From: an uncultured Eubacteriales bacterium
GTDB taxonomy: Bacteria > Bacillota > Clostridia > Peptostreptococcales > Anaerovoracaceae
NCBI GenBank assembly: GCA_902793875.1
Contig: CADBFL010000066.1
Span: 1-9,249 of the forward strand
Direction of reading: 5' to 3'
DNA length: 9,249 bases
Numbering within the stretch: the stretch's first letter is position 1; the number at the start of each line of letters is the position of its first letter. The notes beneath the pieces are model-generated. The model had not been told where the DNA came from. It saw nothing but the letters and a program-made list of their open reading frames with translations, and made no database searches. Position numbers and translations under genes: made by a program. Of this stretch, positions 1 through 6,726 are shown piece after piece.

Positions 1-1
1 C

Positions 2-694
2 GCCGAAGCGGTGCTGACATGCTTTCTGCTGGCGCAGACAAGCCTGAGAAGAGAGAGCATGAAGGTGTACCGCGAACTGAAGGAGGGCAGCCTCGAAGGA
101 GCGAGAAAGGCCGTCTCGATGATCGTAGGCCGTGACACGGAGGCTCTCGACGCCGGGGGAGTCACGAAGGCAGCGGTCGAGACAGTGGCCGAGAATTTTT
201 CGGACGGGGTCATCGCTCCGATGCTGTACGCCGCGATCGGAGGCCCGGTGCTCGGGATGACATACAAGGCGGTCAATACCATGGACTCCATGATCGGATA
301 CAGAAACGACAGATACATGTGGTTCGGGACCGCGGCTGCAAGGCTCGATGACGCCGCAAACTATATCCCCTCGAGGATAAGCGCATTGCTTCTGATCGCA
401 TGCAGCGCTCTCTGCGGCAGGGAATTTGACCCGAAAAGGGCCCTGCGCATATGGAAGCGCGAGAAGCGCGACAGACATGAACACAAGAGCCCGAATGCCG
501 CCCAGACCGAAAGCGCTGCAGCGGGCGCGCTCGGCATACAGCTTGCCGGAGACGCGCAGTATTTCGGAAAGACAGTAAAAAAACCTTATATAGGAGATAA
601 GACCAGGGAAGTTGAAGCCGAAGACATAGTGAGGTTTGCCGGCTTTGCCCTGTGCATGCTGGCGATGGGCGCGGCGCTTATCGCCGGCAGATAA
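2..694 (+). CDS. cbiB: Adenosylcobinamide-phosphate synthase CbiB, 5'-truncated
   Basis: Inner-membrane enzyme that joins the aminopropanol phosphate arm to the f side chain of adenosylcobyric acid, giving adenosylcobinamide phosphate. The frame is open from base 2 with no start codon needed, so the gene begins before the window. About 230 residues are visible, and with a usual family length near 310-330, roughly 80-100 N-terminal residues are missing. Conserved family blocks run in order: SMIVGRDTEAL, AAVETVAENFSDGVIAP, YKAVNTMDSMIGY, ARLDDAANYIPSRI, SPNAAQTESAAAGALG and KPYIGD. Hydrophobic stretches (around ISALLLIACSALCG and the last 20 residues) fit membrane segments. It ends at TAA 692-694, five bases before cobD, whose product supplies the precursor of its amine substrate. 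An A7 run near 580 sits inside the conserved KPYIGD region and does not disturb the frame. The identification is secure; membrane topology is inferred. Confidence 0.96.
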   Translation, partial: AEAVLTCFLLAQTSLRRESMKVYRELKEGSLEGARKAVSMIVGRDTEALDAGGVTKAAVETVAENFSDGVIAPMLYAAIGGPVLGMTYKAVNTMDSMIGYRNDRYMWFGTAAARLDDAANYIPSRISALLLIACSALCGREFDPKRALRIWKREKRDRHEHKSPNAAQTESAAAGALGIQLAGDAQYFGKTVKKPYIGDKTREVEAEDIVRFAGFALCMLAMGAALIAGR

Positions 695-699
695 AACGG

Positions 700-1755
700 A
701 TGCAGGATGAGAAAAACGACATCGTGAATGAGTCTCCCCACGGAGGCGATGTGTACCGCAATGAGGTCAGGCTGGACTTTTCGGTCAACCTGAACCCTCT
801 TGAGATGCCCTTTTCGGTAGCAGAGGCCATGATGACCGGCCTCGAAGAGATACATCAGTATCCGGATCCGCAGCAGCAGAAGCTCCGGGAGGGCATAGCT
901 TCGTTTGAAGGGACAGGTCCGGACCACATCATCTGCGGAAACGGGGCCTCTGAGCTCATAATGGCGGCGGTCCACGCGCTGAAGCCGAAAAAGGCCCTTG
1001 TCACGGCGCCGTGCTATGCAGGTTATGCCGCGGCGCTCAGGGCAGAGGACGCCGTCATAGAGGAGCATCACCTCAGAGAGGAAGATGATTTCGCCGTCGG
1101 CGAAGGTATACTCGGGAGGATCACTACTGATACGGATATGGTATTCATCGCCGATCCCAACAATCCGAACGGAAGCCTCCTGGATCCGGAACTGAAAAAA
1201 CAGATCGCGGTCAGATGCGGCAGATGCGGGGCGGTCCCGGTGTTCGACGAGTGCTTCCTGCCGCTGACCGGAGAGTGGACAGAGCGAAAAGCGGTCGCAG
1301 ACAACGCTCTTCATCTAAGAGCGTTCACGAAGACCTTCGCGATACCCGGGATAAGGCTGGGATACATGATATCCCGCGATGCAGAACTTCTGAAAAGCAT
1401 CGGGAAGCATCTTCCGGAGTGGAACGTGTCGCGTGTCGCGGAGCGGACCGGAGAGGCGGCATCAGAGGTGCTGGCCGAAACTGATTATCTCGAAAGATCC
1501 GTAAGACTGATAGAGAAAGAAAGAGCGTATCTCAGCAAAGAACTTGACGGATACGGGATCCGGGTATATCCCGGCGATGCGAATTACATCCTTATAAAGA
1601 GCGTCCCCGGTCTGTACGACAGGCTGCTCGCGAAAGGCATCATGATAAGGCGCTGCGCGAATTTCAGCGGCCTTGACGAGACATATTTCAGGATAGCCGT
1701 AAGGCGGCGCGAAGATAACGAAAAACTGATAAAAGCGATAGGAGAGGTCCTGTGA
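700..1755 (+). CDS. cobD: L-threonine-O-3-phosphate decarboxylase CobD (PLP-dependent, aminotransferase-like)
   Basis: Predicted cytosolic PLP enzyme that decarboxylates L-threonine phosphate to (R)-1-amino-2-propanol phosphate, the arm that CbiB attaches. It is 351 aa with fold-type I aminotransferase hallmarks: N-terminal HGGD (residues 14-17), the SVNLNPL block (28-34), GNGASELI (80-87), DPNNPNGSLL (152-161), FDECFLPL (182-189), and AFTKTFAIPGIRLGY (208-222), in which Lys211 should form the Schiff base with PLP. FRIAVRRREDN near the C-terminus holds the carboxylate-binding Arg. ATG 700 was chosen because it places HGGD close to the N-terminus, as in CobD proteins. A GTG at 652 would overlap cbiB by 43 bases, and no clear Shine-Dalgarno precedes 700, so translation probably depends on reinitiation after the cbiB stop. 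There is no Cys-rich C-terminal extension. Histidinol-phosphate aminotransferase (HisC) is the close relative; the neighbours decide for CobD. Confidence 0.9.
   Translation: MQDEKNDIVNESPHGGDVYRNEVRLDFSVNLNPLEMPFSVAEAMMTGLEEIHQYPDPQQQKLREGIASFEGTGPDHIICGNGASELIMAAVHALKPKKALVTAPCYAGYAAALRAEDAVIEEHHLREEDDFAVGEGILGRITTDTDMVFIADPNNPNGSLLDPELKKQIAVRCGRCGAVPVFDECFLPLTGEWTERKAVADNALHLRAFTKTFAIPGIRLGYMISRDAELLKSIGKHLPEWNVSRVAERTGEAASEVLAETDYLERSVRLIEKERAYLSKELDGYGIRVYPGDANYILIKSVPGLYDRLLAKGIMIRRCANFSGLDETYFRIAVRRREDNEKLIKAIGEVL
1741..1747 (+). promoter_or_regulatory. Ribosome binding site for cbiC
   Basis: GGAGAGG lies inside the last codons of cobD, four bases before the GTG at 1752. It supports the GTG as the true cbiC start and the 4-base GTGA overlap with the cobD stop. 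Confidence 0.75.
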
Positions 1756-2390
1756 TCGAACATGTAAGACCGGCCGACATAGAAGCGAGAAGCTTTGAGA
1801 TAATAAAAGCGGAGCTTGAAGCCATGGGCATAAGCCCCGATCCGGACAAGGATCCCGTGATCAGAAGGGCCATACACACATCGGCCGATTTCGATTACGC
1901 CGAAACGCTCTTTTTCTCGCCCGGCGCCGTGCGCATCGCAAAGGACCTGATACGCTCGGGAGCGGATATCGTCACCGATACCAACATGGCGCTCACCGGC
2001 ATAAACAAAAGGAAGCTGGCATCATACGGCGGGAGAGCACGCTGCTACATGGCTGATGAGGATGTCGCGGCCGAAGCAGGGGAGCGGGGCATCACCAGAG
2101 CATCCGTAAGCATGGAGCATGCCGCCCGCGATGCGAAGGCGTCCGGCCGCAGGACCGTTTTCGCCATAGGCAATGCGCCGACTGCGCTGATGACGCTCAG
2201 GGAGATGAGCGATAAGGGCATATATGCTCCGGATTTCGTGATAGGAGTGCCGGTCGGCTTTGTGAATGTGGTCGAGGCAAAGGAACTCATACTCGAAACG
2301 GATATACCCTGCATAGTCAACAGGGGACGAAAGGGCGGGAGCAACGTGGCTGCGGCCATAGTCAACGCGTTGCTGTACTCGATGGAATAG
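1752..2390 (+). CDS. cbiC: Cobalt-precorrin-8 methylmutase CbiC
   Basis: Moves the methyl group from C11 to C12 of cobalt-precorrin-8, giving cobyrinic acid, the last step of corrin ring construction. At 212 aa it is the normal family size. Family marks are SFEIIKAEL near the N-terminus (14-22), IHTSADFDY (41-49) with His42 matching the catalytic His of CobH/CbiC, the TDTNMALTGINK segment (75-86), GNAPTAL (140-146), GVPVGFVNVVEAKE (165-178) and RGRKGGSNVAAA (191-202). The start is GTG, supported by a strong ribosome site at 1741-1747. The start overlaps the cobD stop by 4 bases, and the TAG stop at 2388-2390 abuts the cbiD ATG with no spacer. Its substrate comes from the CbiE domain encoded downstream and its product goes to CbiA at the end of the window. 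Nothing is missing or broken. Confidence 0.97.
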   Translation: MIEHVRPADIEARSFEIIKAELEAMGISPDPDKDPVIRRAIHTSADFDYAETLFFSPGAVRIAKDLIRSGADIVTDTNMALTGINKRKLASYGGRARCYMADEDVAAEAGERGITRASVSMEHAARDAKASGRRTVFAIGNAPTALMTLREMSDKGIYAPDFVIGVPVGFVNVVEAKELILETDIPCIVNRGRKGGSNVAAAIVNALLYSME

Positions 2391-3518
2391 ATGATGGGAA
2401 AAAAGCTCAGGAGCGGATTCACAACTGGAAGCTGCGCTGCCGCTGCATCGAAGGCGGCCGCATGGATGCTGCTGACAGGAGAAGAGAAGAAGAGCGTGCG
2501 CATCTTCACTCCTTCCGGCAGGGCATTTGACGCGGAGATACTGGATATACAGAGATACAAAGACAGCGTGAAGTGCGCTGTCAGAAAGGACGGGGGAGAC
2601 GACCCTGACGTAACGACGGGAGCCCTCATATACGCCGGGGTCAGGCTGTCGGATTCCGGAGGCATCACCATAGACGGAGGTGAAGGCGTCGGAAGGGTGA
2701 CCCGTCCGGGACTGGATCAGCCGGTCGGAGAGGCGGCGATAAACACCGTGCCCCGCGCCATGATAAAACAGGAACTGGAGGATGCTGCCGATGCAAACGC
2801 GTACCACGGAGGCTTCGATGTCGTCATTTCGGTGCCGGGAGGCGAAGCGATCGCAGAGAAGACGTTCAATCCGCGGCTCGGCATCGAGGGGGGCATCTCC
2901 ATCATAGGGACTTCCGGCATAGTCGAACCGATGAGCGAGCAGGCCATACTGGACACCATCAGAGTCGAACTCAGACAGAAAAAGGCCGAGGGCTGCAGCA
3001 TCGCTTTCGTGTCTCCGGGCAACTACGGCCTGGACTTCATGAGGGAGGAATACGGCATGGACCTCGACCGCAGCGTGAAGTGCAGCAATTTCATCGGCCT
3101 CACCGTCGACATGGTGAGGGAGCTCGGTTTCGGGGGCATGCTTCTCACAGGACACGCCGGCAAGCTCGTCAAGGTCGCGGGAGGGATAATGAACACCCAC
3201 TCGCGTGAAGCCGACTGCCGCATGGAGCTGATCGCCTCGGCAGCGGCAAGGGAGGGTGCGCCGTCCGAACTCATACGGAGCATCCTGGGCTCGCTGACGA
3301 CAGAGGAGGCCTTTGCGAAACTCAGGGAGACCGATCCGGAACTGGCGGAACGGACTGCAGCAGGACTCATGAACGGCATCATCTCCTCACTCAGGAGGAG
3401 AGCCGGAGGAGAACTGGACATCGAGTGCATAATGTACACAAAGGAGAACGGCCTCATCGCGGCATCCGCAGGCGCCGGAGAGATGATAAAAGCAAACAGG
3501 GAGAACTGGAATGGATAA
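2391..3518 (+). CDS. cbiD: Cobalt-precorrin-5B C1-methyltransferase CbiD
   Basis: SAM-dependent methylation of C1 of cobalt-precorrin-5B to give cobalt-precorrin-6A. CbiD is specific to the anaerobic route. At 375 aa it is full length. Visible family motifs: LRSGFTTGSCAAAA (6-19), KDGGDDPDVTTGA (66-78), GEGVGRVTRPGLDQPVGEAA (97-116), the FNPRLGIEGGISIIGTSGI block (159-177), SNFIGLTVD (232-240), GHAGKLVKVAGG (254-265) and HSREADCR (270-277). Two ATG codons stand in tandem (2391 and 2394). The first directly follows the cbiC TAG, and either could serve. Only a weak GGAA (2384-2387) precedes them, so coupling to cbiC is likely. The TAA stop overlaps the cbiF start by 8 bases. Its substrate is made by CbiG two genes downstream and its product goes to the CbiJ domain. 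Confidence 0.97.
   Translation: MMGKKLRSGFTTGSCAAAASKAAAWMLLTGEEKKSVRIFTPSGRAFDAEILDIQRYKDSVKCAVRKDGGDDPDVTTGALIYAGVRLSDSGGITIDGGEGVGRVTRPGLDQPVGEAAINTVPRAMIKQELEDAADANAYHGGFDVVISVPGGEAIAEKTFNPRLGIEGGISIIGTSGIVEPMSEQAILDTIRVELRQKKAEGCSIAFVSPGNYGLDFMREEYGMDLDRSVKCSNFIGLTVDMVRELGFGGMLLTGHAGKLVKVAGGIMNTHSREADCRMELIASAAAREGAPSELIRSILGSLTTEEAFAKLRETDPELAERTAAGLMNGIISSLRRRAGGELDIECIMYTKENGLIAASAGAGEMIKANRENWNG
3498..3503 (+). promoter_or_regulatory. Ribosome binding site for cbiF
   Basis: AGGGAG within the 3' end of cbiD, seven bases before ATG 3511. It fixes the cbiF start and therefore the 8-base overlap with cbiD. Confidence 0.7.
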
Positions 3519-4281
3519 GACGCAGGTTTACTTCGTGGGCGCGGGCCCGGGGGCAGCGGACCTCATAACGCTGAGAGGCGCGAGGCTGATAAGCGAGGCT
3601 GACGTGATCATATACGCCGGCTCGCTTGTGAATCCGCAGCTTCTGAACTATGCGAACGAGTATGCCGAGATACATAACAGCGCTTACATGACCCTTGAGG
3701 AGGTGCTGGATATAATGAAGCAGGCGGCAGCAGAAGGCAGGATCGTATGCAGGCTCCATACGGGAGATCCGAGCCTGTACGGGGCGGTGCGCGAACAGAT
3801 GGACGCGCTGGATGAGCTTGGCATCAGCTATGAGTCATGCCCGGGAGTATCCGCGGCCTTCGGCGCGGCGGCATCGCTCGACCTGGAGTACACTCTGCCG
3901 GGCCTCTCGCAGTCCCTCGTCATAACGAGGATGGAGGGGCGCACGGCCGTCCCCGAAAAGGAGAGAATAGAAAGCTGGGCGGCCCACGGATCGACCATGG
4001 CGATATACCTAAGCGCGGGCATGCTCGAAGAACTTTCGGCGAGGCTCATGGCCGGGGGATACAGCGGAGACACTCCGGCTGCTTTAGTGTATAAAGCGAC
4101 CTGGCCGGATGAGGAGACTTATTGCTGCACTGTCGCTGAACTTGCGGCGACGGCCCGTGAACACGGCATCACGAAGACCGCCCTCATACTCGTGGGGGAT
4201 GTGATCGCAAAAAGCGGCTACAGCAGATCAAAACTCTACGATAAATCGTTTTCGACGGAGTTTCGCAGGGCGAAGGGATGA
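3511..4281 (+). CDS. cbiF: Cobalt-precorrin-4 C11-methyltransferase CbiF
   Basis: SAM-dependent tetrapyrrole methylase that adds a methyl group at C11 of cobalt-precorrin-4, giving cobalt-precorrin-5A for CbiG. At 256 aa it is the normal size. The N-terminal VGAGPGAADLITLRG (9-23) is the tetrapyrrole methylase signature. It is followed by VIIYAGSLV (32-40), RLHTGDPSLYGAVREQM (81-97), SCPGVSAAFGAAASL (109-123), LPGLSQSL (129-136) and ITRMEGRT (138-145). The YAGSLV and LPGLSQS...TRMEGRT blocks are typical of CbiF/CobM and separate it from the sister enzymes CbiH, CbiE and CbiL. The ATG lies inside the last codons of cbiD. The TGA stop overlaps the cbiG ATG (ATGA, 4278-4281). CobM of the aerobic pathway is the nearest alternative name; the presence of cbiD and cbiG makes CbiF correct. 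Confidence 0.96.
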   Translation: MDKTQVYFVGAGPGAADLITLRGARLISEADVIIYAGSLVNPQLLNYANEYAEIHNSAYMTLEEVLDIMKQAAAEGRIVCRLHTGDPSLYGAVREQMDALDELGISYESCPGVSAAFGAAASLDLEYTLPGLSQSLVITRMEGRTAVPEKERIESWAAHGSTMAIYLSAGMLEELSARLMAGGYSGDTPAALVYKATWPDEETYCCTVAELAATAREHGITKTALILVGDVIAKSGYSRSKLYDKSFSTEFRRAKG

Positions 4282-5234
4282 TAATAAACATATTCAGTTT
4301 TACGGATAAGGGAAGAAAACTGGCTGAGAGGCTCAGCCGCGCTCTTGCCATGCACGAGGCGCGGATCGTGCCGGGGTCGGCCGCACGTGAAGAGATTTGC
4401 GAAGCAGCATTCAGAAACAGAGAGGCTCTCGTGTTCATCGGAGCAGCGGGCATCGCGGTCCGTTCAGTCGCGCCTTTCGTGCGCGACAAGCTTGAAGACC
4501 CTCCTGTGCTGGTGATGGATGAACTCGGGCAGCATGTGATACCGCTTCTCTCAGGCCACATCGGAGGCGCAAACGCCCTCGCTGCTGAGATCGCGGGCGC
4601 CACAGGAGCAGCGCCGGTGATAACGACGGCCACCGACCTGAACGGGGCTTTTCCTGCTGACCTCTTCGCAAAGGAAAACGGTCTTGCCATAGCGAACAGG
4701 GAGGGGATCGCAAAGGCATCGTCATCCGCGCTTGAGGGAAGACCGGTGACTATCTGCATAAAGGATTATCCGCCGGCAGGACATGTCGATGTGCTGATCG
4801 CGGACAGGGAGGACGCGGGCGTTCTCAGGGACGCCGCATCGCTGGTGCTCTGCCCGAAGAGCTTCGCGATAGGCATGGGCTGCCGCAGAGGAAAATCATA
4901 CGAAGAACTGAGGGAGTTCGGGGAGCGCGTGCTTTCGGAAAACGGCACAGAGCTGAAGTACGCGGGATGCATCGCGACCATAGACATGAAAAAGGATGAA
5001 GAGGGCCTGATGCGTCTGTCTCAGGCATGGCGCATGCCCCTCATCACATACAGCGCAGAAGCGCTCAAAAGGGCGGAAGGAAGCTTCAGCAGCTCGGAGA
5101 CGGTGCTCGAAAAAACCGGCGTGGACAACGTCTGCGAGCGCGCAGCGGTCCTTGCCGCCGGAAGAAGCTCCCGCCTGGTGATAAAAAAGACGGCCGAAAA
5201 CGGGATGACCATTGCGGTCGCGGAGAAGGTATAA
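4278..5234 (+). CDS. cbiG: Cobalt-precorrin-5A hydrolase CbiG
   Basis: Opens the ring delta-lactone of cobalt-precorrin-5A and releases the two-carbon fragment as acetaldehyde, forming cobalt-precorrin-5B for CbiD. It is 318 aa, somewhat shorter than enterobacterial CbiG (about 350) but with all three parts present. The N-terminal domain has FIGAAGIAVR (53-62) and DELGQHVIPLLSGHIGGAN (81-99). The middle region has ITTATDLNGAFPADLFA (115-131). The C-terminal domain starts around residue 190 with FAIGMGCRRGKSYEEL (196-211). No fusion to another Cbi domain is seen. The ATG overlaps the cbiF stop by 4 bases, with AGGG (4267-4270) seven bases upstream. The TAA stop shares one base with the cbiH ATG. 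CbiG has no counterpart in the aerobic route, so it helps assign the pathway type. Confidence 0.96.
   Translation: MIINIFSFTDKGRKLAERLSRALAMHEARIVPGSAAREEICEAAFRNREALVFIGAAGIAVRSVAPFVRDKLEDPPVLVMDELGQHVIPLLSGHIGGANALAAEIAGATGAAPVITTATDLNGAFPADLFAKENGLAIANREGIAKASSSALEGRPVTICIKDYPPAGHVDVLIADREDAGVLRDAASLVLCPKSFAIGMGCRRGKSYEELREFGERVLSENGTELKYAGCIATIDMKKDEEGLMRLSQAWRMPLITYSAEALKRAEGSFSSSETVLEKTGVDNVCERAAVLAAGRSSRLVIKKTAENGMTIAVAEKV
5222..5229 (+). promoter_or_regulatory. Ribosome binding site for cbiH
   Basis: GGAGAAGG at the 3' end of cbiG, four bases before ATG 5234. It decides in favour of 5234 although the same frame stays open upstream to about 5027 inside cbiG. Confidence 0.75.
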
Positions 5235-5980
5235 TGGATAAAAGAAAGATCACGGTAGCCGGCATGGGGCCGGGACGGGAGGACATGATGACGCAGCAGG
5301 CGCTCGATGCGCTCGACGCCGCGGACGTCATAGCGGGATACACCGTATATCTGGAGCTTCTGGGAGACAGGTTCGGGGACAAAGAGATGATATCGACTCC
5401 CATGAAGCAGGAGGCGGAGCGCTGCAGGATGGCCTTCGAAGAGGCGATGAAGGGAAAGAACGTCGTCATGATATGCAGCGGGGACGCCGGCATATACGGC
5501 ATGGCGTCGCTCATGTTCGAGATAAAGGAAGAACTCGGGAAGGACGCCGCGGATATCGGCATAGAGGTGGTCCCCGGCATCACCGCCGCATCGAGCGGAG
5601 CTGCCGTGCTGGGCGCGCCGCTCAATCACGACTTCTGCGTCATAAGCCTTTCCGATCTCCTGACTCCCTGGGAACTCATCGAAAAAAGGCTGAGAGCAGC
5701 GGCAGAGGGAGACTTCGCCATTGCGATATATAATCCGTCCAGCAAAAAACGCCGCGACTACCTCCGGAAAGCGTGCGGCATACTGCTCGAGACGATAGAA
5801 GCGGAAAGGCCGTGCGGTTATGTCAGGAGCATCGGGAGGGACGGGGAGGAATACCGGATATGCACCCTGGCGGAACTCAGGGACGCAGAGGCGGATATGT
5901 TCACCACCGTGTTCATAGGCAATTCACAGAGCCGCATTACAGGCGGCAGATTGATCACACCGAGAGGATACAGATTATGA
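5234..5980 (+). CDS. cbiH: Cobalt-factor III / precorrin-3B C17-methyltransferase CbiH (ring contraction)
   Basis: SAM-dependent methylase that adds the C17 methyl group and drives ring contraction, yielding cobalt-precorrin-4 with its delta-lactone; the next enzyme is CbiF. It is 248 aa, a single tetrapyrrole methylase domain: AGMGPGREDMMT (9-20), CSGDAGIYGMASL (81-93), EVVPGITAASSGAA (111-124), then the CbiH/CobJ-specific GAPLNHDFCVISLSDLLTPW (127-146) and AIYNPSSKKR (164-173). No C-terminal ferredoxin-like or Fe-S extension, as in some longer CbiH proteins, is present. The start at ATG 5234 is fixed by the SD at 5222-5229 and by the methylase signature beginning only a few residues in. It overlaps cbiG by one base (TAATG) and the following fusion gene by four (ATGA). 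Confidence 0.96.
   Translation: MDKRKITVAGMGPGREDMMTQQALDALDAADVIAGYTVYLELLGDRFGDKEMISTPMKQEAERCRMAFEEAMKGKNVVMICSGDAGIYGMASLMFEIKEELGKDAADIGIEVVPGITAASSGAAVLGAPLNHDFCVISLSDLLTPWELIEKRLRAAAEGDFAIAIYNPSSKKRRDYLRKACGILLETIEAERPCGYVRSIGRDGEEYRICTLAELRDAEADMFTTVFIGNSQSRITGGRLITPRGYRL
5962..5967 (+). promoter_or_regulatory. Ribosome binding site for cbiJ-cbiE-cbiT
   Basis: GAGAGG in the 3' end of cbiH, nine bases before ATG 5977. It supports that start over the longer in-frame open stretch reaching back to about 5773. Confidence 0.6.
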
Positions 5981-6726
5981 AGAAACCGATCATATTTTCA
6001 GGAACCACTGAAGGAAGACACATGTCAGAGAAGCTTTCAGCTGCGGGCATCGATCACATAGTATGCGTTGCGACCGGATACGGAGAGCTCGTTATGGAAA
6101 AGACCCCGTACGCCGACATAAGACAGGGCAGACTCGATGCTGACGGCATGCGGGAGCTGATAGACGCTGAAGCATCCTCGGTGTTTGATGCCACGCATCC
6201 TTACGCAGAGGAGGTGTCCGAAAACATCAGAAAGGCCTGCGACAGCACCCGCAAGGGATACGTAAGGATACTCAGGGCGGAGCCGGGACCGGACATGATC
6301 GAAGGCAGCCGGGTATTCGAAGACGCCGCCTCGTGCGCTGGGGCGCTGAAGGATACGGAGGGAAACATACTGCTCACGACAGGCAGCAAAGACATAGCGG
6401 TATACGCTTCCGATCCGGATGTGAGAGGCAGGATCTTTGCCAGAGTGCTTCCGTCAGAAGAGAGCATAAGGTACTGCAGCGCCGCCGACATAAGCGGCAG
6501 ACAGGTACTGGCGATGCAGGGGCCGTTCAGCCGTGAGATGAACGCTGCGACCATCAGACAGTACGATATACGGGTGCTCGTCACCAAGGCGAGCGGAGCT
6601 GCAGGAGGCTTTTATGAGAAACTGAGCGCCGCCCGCGAATGCGGGATCCCGGCATATATCATCGGCAGACCCGCCGAAGAGCAGGGTATGCCGGTCAGCG
6701 AAGCTCTTGAGATGTTCTTTGACATG
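5977..6726 (+). other. CbiJ (CobK-type precorrin-6A reductase) domain of the fusion
   Basis: Residues 1-250. It opens with the dinucleotide-binding FSGTTEGR and carries the DATHPYA, TTGSKD and GPFSREMN blocks found in stand-alone CbiJ/CobK of about 250 aa, so it is a complete domain. The exact boundary with CbiE (residues 250-255) is inferred. Confidence 0.92.

Noticed and set aside
575..600. A7 run followed by a T/A-rich stretch as a programmed frameshift or internal promoter
   Set aside because: The reading frame continues through conserved CbiB residues (KKPYIGD) without a shift, and no pair of -35/-10 boxes with proper spacing was seen.
652..699. GTG 652 as the start of cobD
   Set aside because: It would add 16 Arg/Gly-rich residues not expected in CobD and a 43-base overlap with cbiB, with no well-placed Shine-Dalgarno site.
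586..1314. A 242-codon minus-strand open frame opposite the cbiB end and cobD
   Set aside because: Antisense shadow of cbiB and cobD, with no recognisable domain; the + strand shows clear conserved motifs in the same place. The same reasoning removes the other minus-strand frames (for example 5021-5629, 7333-7947 and 8748-9221).
2022..3200. A long (392-codon) open frame on the minus strand opposite cbiC and cbiD
   Set aside because: It lies wholly opposite two well-recognised genes, resembles no known protein, has a composition typical of antisense translation of G+C-rich coding DNA, and has no credible start region.
5027..5233. Upstream in-frame extension of cbiH into cbiG (69 extra residues)
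   Set aside because: The extension is basic and low-complexity and precedes the methylase signature that should sit at the N-terminus. ATG 5234 has a good Shine-Dalgarno site.
5773..5976. Upstream in-frame extension of the CbiJ-CbiE-CbiT gene into cbiH (68 extra residues)
   Set aside because: The CbiJ family begins almost directly with the FSGTTEGR block, which follows ATG 5977. The extension is an out-of-frame reading of cbiH.
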